Shown here: positions 1 through 8,790 of the stretch, piece by piece
Position numbering within the stretch: the stretch's first letter is position 1
How the letters are laid out: each line of letters begins with the position of its first letter
Assembly: GCA_009602725.1 (NCBI GenBank)
Contig: WELB01000102.1
Location: 223,064 to 239,476 of the forward strand
Direction of reading: 5' to 3'
Length of the DNA: 16,413 nucleotides
DNA from: Spirogloea muscicola
Lineage: Eukaryota; Streptophyta; Zygnematophyceae; Spirogloeales; Spirogloeaceae
Notes under the pieces: model-generated
What the model saw: only the letters and a program-made list of their open reading frames with translations
What the model was told of the DNA's origin: nothing
The model's database searches: none
Position numbers and translations under genes: made by a program

Positions 1-749
1 CCGTTCGGAAGGCGTCGTCCGGCATCCGAAGTGCGTCGTGGATCGGCAGGGCAGACAACCAGGCAGCCGCCCCTGGTGAGGACGCCGAGAGCAGCCGCGC
101 GCGCCCCCGGAGGTCGTCCGGAGACAAAAGCCATCGCCGTGGAGAAAGAGGCCGCGTCCACCTCCGCCATGAAGCGAGCTTGGGCCCGGAGGTCGGCCGT
201 GCGCGCGAGGTGCGCGAACGGGACGGCCCGCGGCACCAGGGCGGGGTGATCTGCAAGCAGCGCATCCCGGGCAGAGCGGAGAGCCGCCTGGAAGGGGTAC
301 GGGCCACTCTCCACGTCCGCTGCCGCCTGCTCCAGAAGGCGACCCCCATGCTGGATGAAACGCTGGGCCACCGTCGACGCAACCTGCGCCCAGCTCCCCA
401 GGTGCGCTGCCCGGCAGGCACGAGCCAGCGGACGGCAGCCCAGACCCCCGCGGCTCACAGGCAGGGAGGCCTGGTGCACAGCAGCCGGCGTCGCCAGGAA
501 GGCCGGGTGTTGGATCAGGGCCGCTGCGCAGGCGAGGATACCTGCATCGAAAGTTGCATAGGCTGCCTGCGCCGCCGGGGAGGGGGGGAGGGCTCGCGCC
601 AGGTACTGAGGACGTTGGGCAATGCTTCGCGTCAGCATGGCGAGCCCAAGGGCGATGGCTGTGAGTGGCCAACCCAGAAGAAAGAGAACAAAGTCGAAGG
701 GGCCAGAAAAGATCTGAAGCCTAGCATCTCCGACCTGCGGCTGCAGAGG
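1..749 (-). mobile_element. LINE (non-LTR retrotransposon) ORF fragment, 3' part, frameshifted, runs off left edge
   Basis: The minus strand is open from an in-frame TAA at 750-752 down to base 1, 249 codons. The translation has the region that follows the reverse transcriptase in LINE ORF2 proteins. It contains a LPVSRGGLGC block (about 464-435) followed by an Ala/Ser-rich stretch with AAHLGSWAQV. Near 105-45, in the next frame, it has RLLSASSPGAAAWLSALP, then MPDDAFRT, which matches the usual 'GxGAxxWLxALP ... DxxFR' order of such elements. The switch of frame lies at a run of four A (plus strand 126-129), so this copy is inactive. The Zn-knuckle expected next lies outside the window. The first part of the frame (about 690-640) is hairpin-repeat sequence translated as LGWPLTAIA, so the LINE sequence probably begins near 640-600 and is 5'-truncated. 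The family call is from motif order by eye; the clade is unknown. Confidence 0.72.
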
Positions 750-1010
750 TTACTGAGTGATTTGTAGCTGCTTCGTTTCTGTTTCTTAGCGCTTCCCCTG
801 GCCCCCTTCTCGTACTCTGTTCATTCTTTTTCGGGCTGGTATTTCCAGCCCCTATTCTCAATGGGCGAGCACTTTCCTCTGAAGAACATAGCGACTCCAG
901 TGGCCACTGGGTGCTCAATAGTCCCTGCTGAGCAGCCGGTGGTCAGGGAGTCTGGTCTTCGCATAGCTTGATCCACTGTAAGGCAATGGCTGTGAGAGGC
1001 CAGCCCAAGA
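650..1010. repeat. Left cluster of dispersed hairpin repeat and its companion motif
   Basis: Three hairpin cores lie here: 657-675 (minus), 833-851 (plus, a perfect 7-bp stem GGGCTGG/CCAGCCC with a 5-nt loop) and 988-1006 (minus, GGCTGTGAGAGGCCAGCCC). Two copies of a second motif accompany them, at about 728-760 (plus) and 915-955 (minus). In its element orientation that motif reads GACTTGCGGCTGC followed about 10 bases later by GTTACTGAG. A T-rich stretch, CTGTTCATTC, precedes the 833 core and ATGGGCGAGCACTTTCC follows it. The same elements recur at 12,467-14,870, so this is a repeat family of unknown class. Nothing here looks like a host gene. Confidence 0.75.
728..880 (+). repeat. Repeat unit (companion motif plus hairpin), left copy of an inverted pair
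   Basis: This 150-bp block matches the reverse complement of 12,467-12,716. Shared blocks in order are TGCGGCTGC, GGTTACTGAGT, ATTTGTAGCTGCTT, TTTCTTAGCGCTTCC, CTCGTACTCTGTTCATT, the GGGCTGG/CCAGCCC hairpin and CTATTCTCAATGGGCGAGC. The right copy is about 95 bp longer between TTCTTAGCGCTTCC and CTCGTACTCTG. The two copies face opposite ways on either side of the two genes. Confidence 0.8.
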
Positions 1011-1253
1011 GGAATGAATTAGCCCGGAGGGCGGAGGGCTGTGATGACAGCCTAAAGTACAATCTTTTTCTATATTGCAGCGGCACACCCCGTCTGGTCC
1101 AAAGTATGGGCTTTCCAGTCTACTTTGTGGGCTTCCCCTTGAGCGGAAGGATTGGCCAATCGGGTCCATGCACCGATGTATTGTGGTGGAGATTATTTTC
1201 CCTGATCGAAGCTTGGTTGGAGGCACTGAGCTTGCAACTCCGTTAACACCAAG

Positions 1254-1979
1254 TTGAAGGATGACGTGCAATGTAAATTGACGTGTGCAGCCACCTCAGC
1301 AACCTTGTCAAGGCGAGGAATCACCAACATAGTGTGGCACGACAGTCCTGCATGCTTTGGCAGCAGCCATGGCGTGCACACTGTTCAGACAAGCCCGCTG
1401 TTGACTTCTTCTCCCTTCGCCATTGGCACCCGGACGACATTGACCAGATGCATAGCCAAGCATTGGATGATGTCAACCTAGTACACAAGCAAGAAACCTC
1501 TGAGTATGTGTAAGAGGCCGGCCCACGAACACGATCTCCTAAACGACTTGATTGATTTGAGAAGGCATCTGGCCAACGCCATCCTTCTCTTCATTCACAT
1601 ACTAATCATGAAGTCGAAGCTTCCCATGAGCCATGAGCAATTACAAAGGTTCTTGCAAGTGTACCTTATGTGAGGTCATGACCGAGCTAAAGAGCGACGC
1701 ACCAGGCAATTGACTTAGGAAGGAGCCGATAGGCCATTTAGAAGGACTGGCTGCACTGTCCGGTACTCAGAATGGTGCCGAAGAGATAACACGAAGATAC
1801 TGTACAAATTTGGAAGTTCAACTTACAAGTTCGACAAAGGAAGACGAATAACTGGCATGATGGCAGCTTATGTGAACATGTATGAGACAAAATGCAGACC
1901 TCTCAATGTTGAAACAGCAAAATGGTTGGAAGGCGGTAATCCAACTACTTCCTTAATATCCACTACTTGCAAATTCTGA
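1254..1979 (+). pseudogene. Unrecognised, decayed coding remnant
   Basis: Two overlapping frames carry protein-like sequence without low complexity. Frame 1283-1513 (76 codons) ends ...HPDDIDQMHSQALDD...SEYV-stop. A second frame, open from 1482, gives a helical-looking stretch around LLNDLIDLRRHLANAILLF and stops at TGA 1671-1673. After a second in-frame stop (TAG 1716-1718) the same frame runs to TGA 1977-1979, with KILYKFGSSTYKFDKGRR and GMMAAYVNMYETK. Several aromatic and charged residues suggest once-coding DNA broken by a frameshift and two stops. A gene with very short introns is possible, but the intron phases tried did not join the pieces. The family is not recognised; a mobile-element protein is possible given the neighbours. 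Confidence 0.35.
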
Positions 1980-2203
1980 TCTCTAGCATTCTTCTACCAC
2001 GACAAATACATATATATAAGCAGGTAATAGCCACATACCGCGAACTCGATGCCAGATTTGATGGACCCCGGCGTCGGCCCACTGACATCTACCTACTGAG
2101 AAGATAATACCTGGGCAGTGGGGACGCATTGCAGGTGTCAAACGAGCGGCATGGCTAATAGTCCAACAGTAGCAGAAGTAGCAATGCGCTGCATCGCTAG
2201 TTG

Positions 2204-2350
2204 TGGTGGCCGATGCCAGGCGAGTGGTCGCCAACGCCAGGTGGGTGGTGGCCATTGCCAGGCGGGTGATGGCCATAGCCAGGCGGGTGGTGGCCGTCTC
2301 CTTCTGGATGGTGACCAACACACGCCGGGTGGTGACCAGTGGCGGTATCC
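2204..2350. repeat. 21-bp minisatellite, about seven units
   Basis: Units such as TGGTGGCCGATGCCAGGCGAG follow one another head to tail at exactly 21-bp spacing, with divergence rising toward the right end. Because 21 is a multiple of three, no frame is broken. The plus strand reads heptads of the type VVAxARR. The minus strand reads heptads of the type GHHPPGY or PPPAWLW. No flanking exon ties it to a protein, so it is annotated as repeat only. Confidence 0.85.
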
Positions 2351-2551
2351 TGGCGGCCTACGCCAAATCCACGGAGGCTGCCTGCGATAGCTGTGGACCA
2401 TGGGCAAAGTAGCAACTTGTCAGCATCCACGGACAATCATAACAGCACACTTGGTAAGGAAGTGAGCTCTTCCGAAGGAGGCGGGGGCTGTAAAAGAGGA
2501 GGTAGCCCAGAAGGAATGGAGAAAGTAGTAGCAGTCAGGTTTCACTGTCAC

Positions 2552-3379
2552 TCACAGGGAGTAAGCGATGGAGGAGAGGCGCTTACCGTTGGCACGCTGC
2601 CCGGCTTGGCCAATGAAGCAGCCTGCTGGTGGAGGGGGCGGCAATGGGAGCTGCAGCGGCGGCGGCGTTGTTGGCAGCTGCGGCGGCGGGAACAATATTG
2701 GCAGCGGTGGGGGGCCTGCCGGTGGCACTGGCGGGGGCCTCAAGAAGAGCGGCGTGCTTGGTGGTGGTGGTAATTGCGGTGGTGGGGGTGGTAGCTTCAG
2801 TGGCGGCGGTGGCGGCGGGGGTGGCGGTGACAGAGACGATGGTGGCGGCAGCAGCGGCGACGGCGGCGGCGGTGGCAGTAATGGCGGCGGCTGGAGAGGC
2901 GGCGTTGGTAATGGCGGAGATAGTGGTGACGGCTGCAGCGGCTGCGGCGATGGCGGTGGCAGTGACGGCGGCTGCGGTGATGGCGGCGGCGGTGGTGGAG
3001 GTGGGAGCGGCGTCATTGGTGGTGGCAGAGATGCCGGTGGAGGTGGCGGCATTGTGGGCGGAGGCGTTGGTGGTGACAGAGATGGCTGCATTGGCGGTGG
3101 CGATGGTGGCGAAGACGGCAGCGTTGGTGGTGGCAACAGTATCAGAGACGGCGGCAACGACGGCGGCGGCGGCGGCGGCGGCGCCGGCAGGGGAGGTGCG
3201 CCAAGTGGCCAGAGCTGGCGTTGATGAGTGTGAGCTACCGCTGCTGCTACGGCGCCGAAGGCCTCGTCGCTTGCTGGGAATGGGGATGTGATGTCGATAG
3301 CCTCGGCACCTGGGTTCACGGCGGCAGAACTCGAAAAGCCCATGTGGCCGCGACGACGTTCGAGGCTCGGAGCACCCAT
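2552..3379 (-). CDS. Possible Pro-rich (HRGP/pherophorin-like) protein
   Basis: From the ATG at 3379-3377 an uninterrupted frame of 275 residues ends at 2552; it also stays open upstream to a GTG at 3430. The first 60 or so residues are of ordinary composition. About 190 residues of Pro runs broken by Ser, Leu, Gln and Thr (PPPPSP, LPPPSPQP types) follow, then a short ordinary tail ending SSIAYSL. Such Ser-Pro-Pro shafts are a hallmark of green-algal hydroxyproline-rich wall glycoproteins. Against it: no signal peptide at the start, no globular domain, and the same DNA gives an equally long Gly-rich frame on the other strand. If real, it would be divergently transcribed from the GIP1-like gene. 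Confidence 0.25.
   Translation of the reverse strand: MGAPSLERRRGHMGFSSSAAVNPGAEAIDITSPFPASDEAFGAVAAAVAHTHQRQLWPLGAPPLPAPPPPPPPSLPPSLILLPPPTLPSSPPSPPPMQPSLSPPTPPPTMPPPPPASLPPPMTPLPPPPPPPPSPQPPSLPPPSPQPLQPSPLSPPLPTPPLQPPPLLPPPPPSPLLPPPSSLSPPPPPPPPPLKLPPPPPQLPPPPSTPLFLRPPPVPPAGPPPLPILFPPPQLPTTPPPLQLPLPPPPPAGCFIGQAGQRANGKRLSSIAYSL
2626..3196. repeat. (GGN)n/(CCN)n low-complexity tract, about 570 bp
   Basis: Nearly every codon in one plus-strand frame is GGN, interrupted by AGC, GAT, AAT, TGC and similar. The variable base falls at the wobble position both of Gly codons on the plus strand and of Pro codons on the minus strand, so composition alone does not show which strand, if any, is translated. 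Many GG doublets within short distance give potential for two-tier G-quadruplexes on the plus strand. Confidence 0.85.
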
Positions 3380-3487
3380 GACCCCACATGAAACTGAGAC
3401 GGTGGACACCAGCTCGCCTTGGGGCTTCACCCCAGACGTCCATTGAGGCTGGGCTGCCTTTCTTAGCTGTCTTCAGTCCCTTCTTCG

Positions 3488-3513
3488 GACCTTGTCAAAT
3501 TGAGGACAAGGTC
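3488..3513. other. Perfect 9-bp hairpin upstream of the GIP1-like gene
   Basis: GACCTTGTC (3488-3496) and GACAAGGTC (3505-3513) are exact reverse complements around an 8-base loop. The arm contains CCTTGT, which also occurs just upstream of many of the dispersed hairpin repeats. No function is apparent. Confidence 0.6.
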
Positions 3514-3613
3514 ATCAATACTTGTAGACGAGCTTCACCTCTCTAATAAGGTCCCCACTCGCCATCGGCGCCGCCACTGCTGCGCCAGACCGAGCCGCCA
3601 GCCATCAGCTAGA

Positions 3614-3651
<38 letters not shown>

Positions 3652-3657
3652 CGCCAN
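3614..3657 (+). repeat. (GCC)12 microsatellite ending at an ambiguous base
   Basis: Twelve GCC units (3614-3649) are followed by GTC GCC and then A-N-C. The N at 3657 is the only undetermined base in the window and directly precedes the first visible exon of the GIP1-like gene. The tract most likely lies in an intron just upstream of its acceptor. Confidence 0.8.
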
Positions 3658-6600
3658 CATGCTCAAGGAGTGCAACATGGACCCCAACGAGACCGTGCAG
3701 CGCCTCCTCAACCAAGGTCCCGCCGCCGCCGCTGCCGCCGCCTCCGCCATCCTTGGCATGGCGTGTCAGCCAGCGTCCCGCAGCGCCTGACAGCCGCGCC
3801 GCTGCGCCGTCGCCGCCGCCGCAGACCCTTTCCAGGACGTCAAGCGGAGGCGGGACAAGAAGAAGGAGGTCAGGCAGCTGCGAAGCTGTGCTTGCCTTCG
3901 CCCGCTCTCGTGTGCACGCTGAGCTGCTGCCAGCCTCTCGAGTCTGAGCGTAGCCAGGCCGCCGCCGCCGAGGCTCTTGCAGGGAACCTTAGGAATGAGG
4001 GATGCGGAGATGGTGCAGCCGCGGCCGAGGTCGGCCGCCGCCGCGCCCATGCGGGCAGGGGGCCGAGGTGGCGGCGGCGCCGACTGGAGCTCCCCTGGCA
4101 GGGGCAGTGTGGTGCCCAAGCTCGGCGCCATGGGTGAGGCTCCTCCGCCTGCTGCGACGATAGCGTGGCCGAGCACCTTCACAGTCTGCTGCTGGCGCTT
4201 GCCGGCTTTGGCAGAGGGGTCCTGAGGCTGGCTCGCTCTATGGGTGGCCATGCATGGCAGAGTACGGCGGAGGGCGGGGCAAGGTGCCGCCGATGCAGCC
4301 GCGCGAGAACGGCATCCATCCCAGCAGCAGGGGCGGGACGCTGCCGCCAGCTTCAGCCTCGTTGGTGCCGCCGTTGGTGCCGGCCCTGGTCATGCCCGGC
4401 GCGGAGCTGCCACCAATGCTGCATGCCGGCCATTTCCAGAGGTCAGCCCCTTTCTCCAGGTCTCCACCGCAACGCTTACTGCTAGTCGCTGGAAGCAGCA
4501 GCCATACCTGTCACTGGCATACGCTCTGAGCATGGCCATGGCTGCGGCGCACAGTATGGACCACGTGGCGGCTGCCCCCCTCGGCGTACCAGCAGTCCCC
4601 AACGGCGCTCCACCACCAGTGCCGGCAGGAACGACACATCCTCAGCCTCAACAAAGGCCACCATCACAGGGCTGGGGCTCGGGGGGCGCCACCATGGCCG
4701 ACATGCTCAAGGCCGCAGGCACAGCCTCGGCTGGCGTGGCGCCGCAGCTGGCGGCACCGCAGCCTCTGCCGCCGCCCCTGCCACAGCCGCCGCAGGCACT
4801 GCCGGTGACGTCAGCGCCAAGCGACTTGCAACCATCACGGCCGTCCTACATGTCAGCATCTTCGCCGCCGTCGCTGCTGGACCAGCCGACGGCGACGCTC
4901 GGCGGCGGCGTGTACTCGTCCTCCTCCGACCCCGTGCTGCTTCCGGCGCTCGACTTGCGAGCTGGCGGCGCACCGCCTGGCAGCCACATCAAGCGCGACA
5001 TCGGCACCGTCGGGCAGCTCCAACGGCCGATCGGCGACCGCCCAGGGCCGTCCCAGGACGCCCCGACATCCGTAGCCGCGGGGATGCCCAGCGGCGGCGC
5101 GCTTGGCCCCAGTGCCGCTGCCTCTGCGCTGCAGCCGCCCCAGCCACCGCCAGCTGCCAACCCCTCCCCGTCTGCCATGCTTGGCAGCACACCTTTCGGC
5201 GCAGGCGGCGGGCCGTCCCAGGCCCCCTCTGGAGTGCAACTGCTGCCCCCGCCCTCCGAGGGGCCCTTGGGCAAGGCCGACAGCAGCGTGACGGCGGTAC
5301 CCAGGCCCGGCGCCATGCCGCAGATCCCCACCCGGGTGCCGCCGGTGGGCAGCCGGCCGTCGTTCCAGCCGCCCCAGCAGCAGCACGGCGTCGGCCTGCC
5401 CAAGGCGGCTGGGCTGGACATGGAGTGGCGGCCCAAGCCCATGGGCCAGCAGCCGCTGCAGCCGCAGCAGCAGCAGTATGCCAGCGCACCGCCGGTGGCG
5501 GCGGCCTCCGAGGCGCTGCATGCGACCTCCTTGAACAACAGCATGCCTGCTGTGTCAGCCAAGATCCAGGGCCTTTCGTTGGCGGGCACGACCTCAGAGG
5601 ACAGCAAGCCCGTGAAGATCCCCGGCCACCTGCAGGTCCCTGAGGCGGACCAGTCGCACCTCAGCTTCGGCAGCTTCAGCGACGTCTTTGGCGGCAGCGG
5701 CAGCAACCTTGGCTCGGGCTATGGTTCTGCTGCAGCAGGTGGCAGCACCAGCGGTGGCAATGGCGGCGGTGTCGAGGCTTCCGCAGCAGCCAAGGCTGAC
5801 AGCACATCGTCTCAGGGTAGCCAGGTTGAGCCGGCGCCCATTGTAAGGTGAGACAATGCAAGGAGCCCAAGGGATTGAGGTGGACTTCTTGCGCGTCGAC
5901 TTGCTAGCCGTCCCAAGTTTCTTACGCCATGAACGCAATGGTTGCTTGCGCAGCTCAATTGGGCCAGCCGTCCAGCAGTCGTCAGCCATGGGGTCGTCGC
6001 AGTACGTGCCACAGCAGCACCACCAGCAGGGCGGCTCGGCGGCCAGCCTGGCAAGCCTGAGCTCGCTGAGCAGCGGTGACTCAGGAAGCCTCCAGCTACC
6101 GTCTGCCGCCGCTGCCCCAGAGGTCACGGCAAAGATGGACGTGGCGTCGTCACTGCAGCAGCAGATGCCGGCGGGGTATGCGGCATACGCTGCTCCAGCC
6201 TTGCCCAGCTACCCTGCTGGCTTCAGGGTCATCCAGCAGCTGCCTGGGCACTACGCTTCATACGATAGCGCCGAGTCGCAGGCCTCAGACCTCTCCCGCC
6301 TGCCCGGCATTGCCATGGTATGAGAGCAGCATGACGTTCTCGTGTTTCTTTCCTTCTCTACTTTTTCTGTGCTTGTGTGCAACAGCCACGTTGCAGAGTT
6401 GTGTGTCAACGACATTGTGCTTACAGATCCAAAGGGTTTAACCTTTATCTTGCGGCGGTGATTTATGCAGCAGCAAGCATACCCGGACCCTGTGGCAAGC
6501 TACTACTCGCCGGCATTCCGGCCAAGCAGCGAGGCCGATGCCCGCTACTCACCATTCGTCACATCCACCGCATCCGCAAACAAATACGGGCTCGGCACAT

Positions 6601-6954
6601 CCTCCGCGGCTAGCGGCCACAGCCTCCAGGCTTCTCCAGATGTAAGTTGAAGTTGCATCACGTTGCCTGTCTCCTGCTGGCATTGCCGTTCGTGCTACAG
6701 AGCAGGAGCTGATTCGCCTTGCCTTCATCCAGTCAGAATATATCTCATCATCATCTATGAGCATGTGCATTCCGCCTGAAGATAAGAAACGCACGAGCCC
6801 TTTGTTACATCCTGAGCCACTCTGCACCTGAGGATGTTATGTCGTTTTTATCTGACATGAGGAATTTCTGATGACAGAGCCTGGGCATCAGTGGCTCCTC
6901 GTCAGGGCTGCAGTCAGCGGCGCAGGTGAGCAGCGGTACGGCGATGCCGCCGCC

Positions 6955-6986
<32 letters not shown>

Positions 6987-8120
6987 CGCAGCAGCAGGCG
7001 CAGCAGCAGGCACAGCAGCAGTCGGCGCAGCAGCTCCCAATGTATGCTGCACAGCTTGCCGGCATGCCGCCGGCGGCGCACTATGCCAGCATCTATGGCA
7101 ACCCGCAGTACATCTACCCCAACGCCTACTCGTACCTCGGACCATACTCCTATGCCGCCGCGCCTAGCAGCAGCGCATACCCGCAGGCTGCCAGCGGCCC
7201 CAGCGGGAGCTCCTATGCACCAGCAGGGGGGTCGTACCCATCCTCTGGCCCTGCCGGCGCTGCCAAGTATGCCAGTATGCCGCAGTTTGCGGCTCCAGGC
7301 AAGGCCTCAGGTGGCGTCACGCCCTCAGCAGCTGGAGGCACGTACCCCTCGTATGGCGCCGCTCCCTCGGCGTATTCCAGCTCCACAAGCAACACAGTGG
7401 GCAACTCCGGGGGTTATGACGACGTCATTAGCAATCAATTCAAGGACAGCAACCTCTATATGCCAGGCCAGCAGGTCCGCGAATGATCGTCAATTGCTGT
7501 TAAAATGTCTGTCTTGGCTCTTAGACGCTGTGTGCAAGCCACCTATTCAGGTCTGGCAGTCACCTAATCCACATCTACCATACTTGCAGGCGCAGCTGTC
7601 TTCAAGGGACATGCAAACATACTCAAGCTATGGCCTGCCAGGGCAAGGTGGCCACTCGGCCTACGCTCACAGTCAGCAGCCTACACACAGCCACCATCAG
7701 GCCCAGGTGTATGCAGCAGGCAAGAGCTCTCACTACACTGGTCGTGTGCCTGGCAGTGCACATCAGCGTGCAGCTTTTGATGGGCAGATCAGATATGACT
7801 GTTGTTAGATGGCAAGTATACAAGCAAACGATCTCACAATTGGGGCCCATTGTCGGTGGTTGATAGCTGCAATCAGTGGGGTTGCAGGCATGTATCACCA
7901 GCAGCAGTCGCCGCTGACGGGCCCCACCGGGCACCAGCTCCTGCAGCAGCCGCAGCTGAGCAGCTCGGCCAGCGCAAGCCAGGGCGGCGCGAGCTCCTTC
8001 GGCGGCGGCGGCCAGCAGCAGCAGCAGCAGAGCCAGCACCAGCACCAAGCGGCGCCGCAGCAGCAGCAGCAGCAGCAGCGGTCACACCAGCAGCAGCAGA
8101 ACTGGAATAACCCCTACTAG
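3658..8120 (+). CDS. GIP1L: GBF-interacting protein 1-like protein (GIP1_N / DUF1296), ten exons, 5' exon missing
   Basis: Exons: 3658-3716, 3825-3868, 3983-4133, 4261-4441, 4555-5847 (start could be 4531), 5954-6317, 6471-6641, 6878-7474, 7590-7740 (end could be 7743), 7888-8120 with TAG. All borders are GT-AG and phases join, giving about 1,080 residues from the Met at 3659. MLKECNMDPNETVQRLLNQ, continued across the first intron by DPFQDVKRRRDKKKE, is the second half of the GIP1 N-terminal UBA-like domain. Then come an RGG-rich region, a long Pro/Gln/Ala-rich disordered middle with MADMLKAAG, HLQVPEADQSHLSFGSF (about residue 500), QFKDSNLYMPGQQ at the end of exon 8, GMYHQQQ across the last intron, and the terminal NWNNPY. 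These motifs occur in the same order in plant GIP1-like proteins; animal UBAP2L/lingerer are distant relatives. Plant GIP1 is described as a chaperone-like partner of G-box bZIP factors, and the animal relatives bind RNA granules. The role here is inferred. The first half of the N-terminal domain must lie in an upstream exon not found. Confidence 0.9.
6956..7029 (+). repeat. CAG/GCG repeat encoding poly-Gln
   Basis: Ten CAG codons in a row (6956-6985) are followed by units of GCG/GCA-CAG-CAG-CAG, so exon 8 of the GIP1-like gene encodes a Gln tract with regularly spaced Ala. Such a tract is expected to vary in length between strains. Confidence 0.85.
8012..8099 (+). repeat. Second CAG-rich tract, last exon of the GIP1-like gene
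   Basis: Runs of six, seven and four CAG codons, separated by Ser/His/Ala/Arg codons, precede the terminal NWNNPY. The tract is in frame and gives a Q/H-rich tail, comparable in position with the Q-rich C-termini of plant GIP1-like proteins. Confidence 0.8.
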
Positions 8121-8790
8121 CGCTCGTCTGGCTCTCAGGTACCTAGCTTTAGTGCCTTAATGACCACCCATAACACCCACTTGGTGCCATACGCCTGACC
8201 CCTCTGCGCCCAATCCGGCCAAGCCAAACACCATTTTGACCATGCAGCAAAGCAGGACAGGTGTCGGGCGGTGGCATCTGCTCGTGGCTGCTGCCGCCTG
8301 TGTAGAGCCGCAGCTCTTGATTGAAGTCAGTTAGTGGAGGTCTAGGCGGTTGGCAGTCCCTTTCGAGTGTGCAACCTCAGCCGCTCGACGAGCTAAGCAG
8401 CCCAGATGCTTCATGCCTGCCTCTCCAACCGCTCTTACTCCCCCGCTAACTCCGAAAAGAGTGTATATACCGACACAAATTTGAGGTGGCTATGCTCTTA
8501 CTTCTGTCAGAGAGCTGCTCAGGCTGGCCAGAGTAGCCAGAGGTTACGTGGCGGTTATGGAGCTGGAGCACTTGGCTCTCGCAAGCCTAATCATCTAGTA
8601 GCATTGCTCTGCATCAGATTTTATTGGACTGATTGCTGCGATACATCACAGGCATCCTTTGTGTTGCACAAGGCTGCAGGTTTGACACAGATTTATGGCA
8701 TTCCGTGGTTTTGAGCCTGCGAGCTACGCCTTCCACTCTAGAAATGTCTAGCGTTCTAAGAGTTTGCAAGCGCAGAAACACATCCTGCAA
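8121..8790. other. Intergenic region between two convergent genes
   Basis: The stop codons of the GIP1-like gene (8118-8120) and of the MePCE-like gene (8793-8791) face each other across 670 bp. This space must hold both 3' UTRs. The TGTAA polyadenylation signal common in green algae was not found here on either strand; the first plus-strand copy is near 9016, inside the opposite gene. A 102-codon plus-strand frame (8406-8714) has no recognisable features and is not called. Confidence 0.6.

Noticed and set aside
2011-2020. TATATATAAG as a TATA box
   Set aside because: No gene start could be placed downstream; AT-rich context makes it likely by chance.
2568-3224. Gly-rich plus-strand frame of 218 codons
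   Set aside because: It is the GGN tract read as Gly, with only short ordinary ends and no recognisable domain.
3670-4251. Continuous frames across the first exons of the GIP1-like gene
   Set aside because: They read through introns; the conserved peptide requires splicing at 3717-3824, 3869-3982 and 4134-4260.
4846-5706. Minus-strand frames of 286, 222 and 166 codons
   Set aside because: They are antisense to the large exon 5 of the GIP1-like gene; GC-rich codon bias keeps them open.
8406-8714. 102-codon plus-strand frame after the GIP1-like gene
   Set aside because: No recognisable motif; it lies in the presumed 3' UTR region of two convergent genes.
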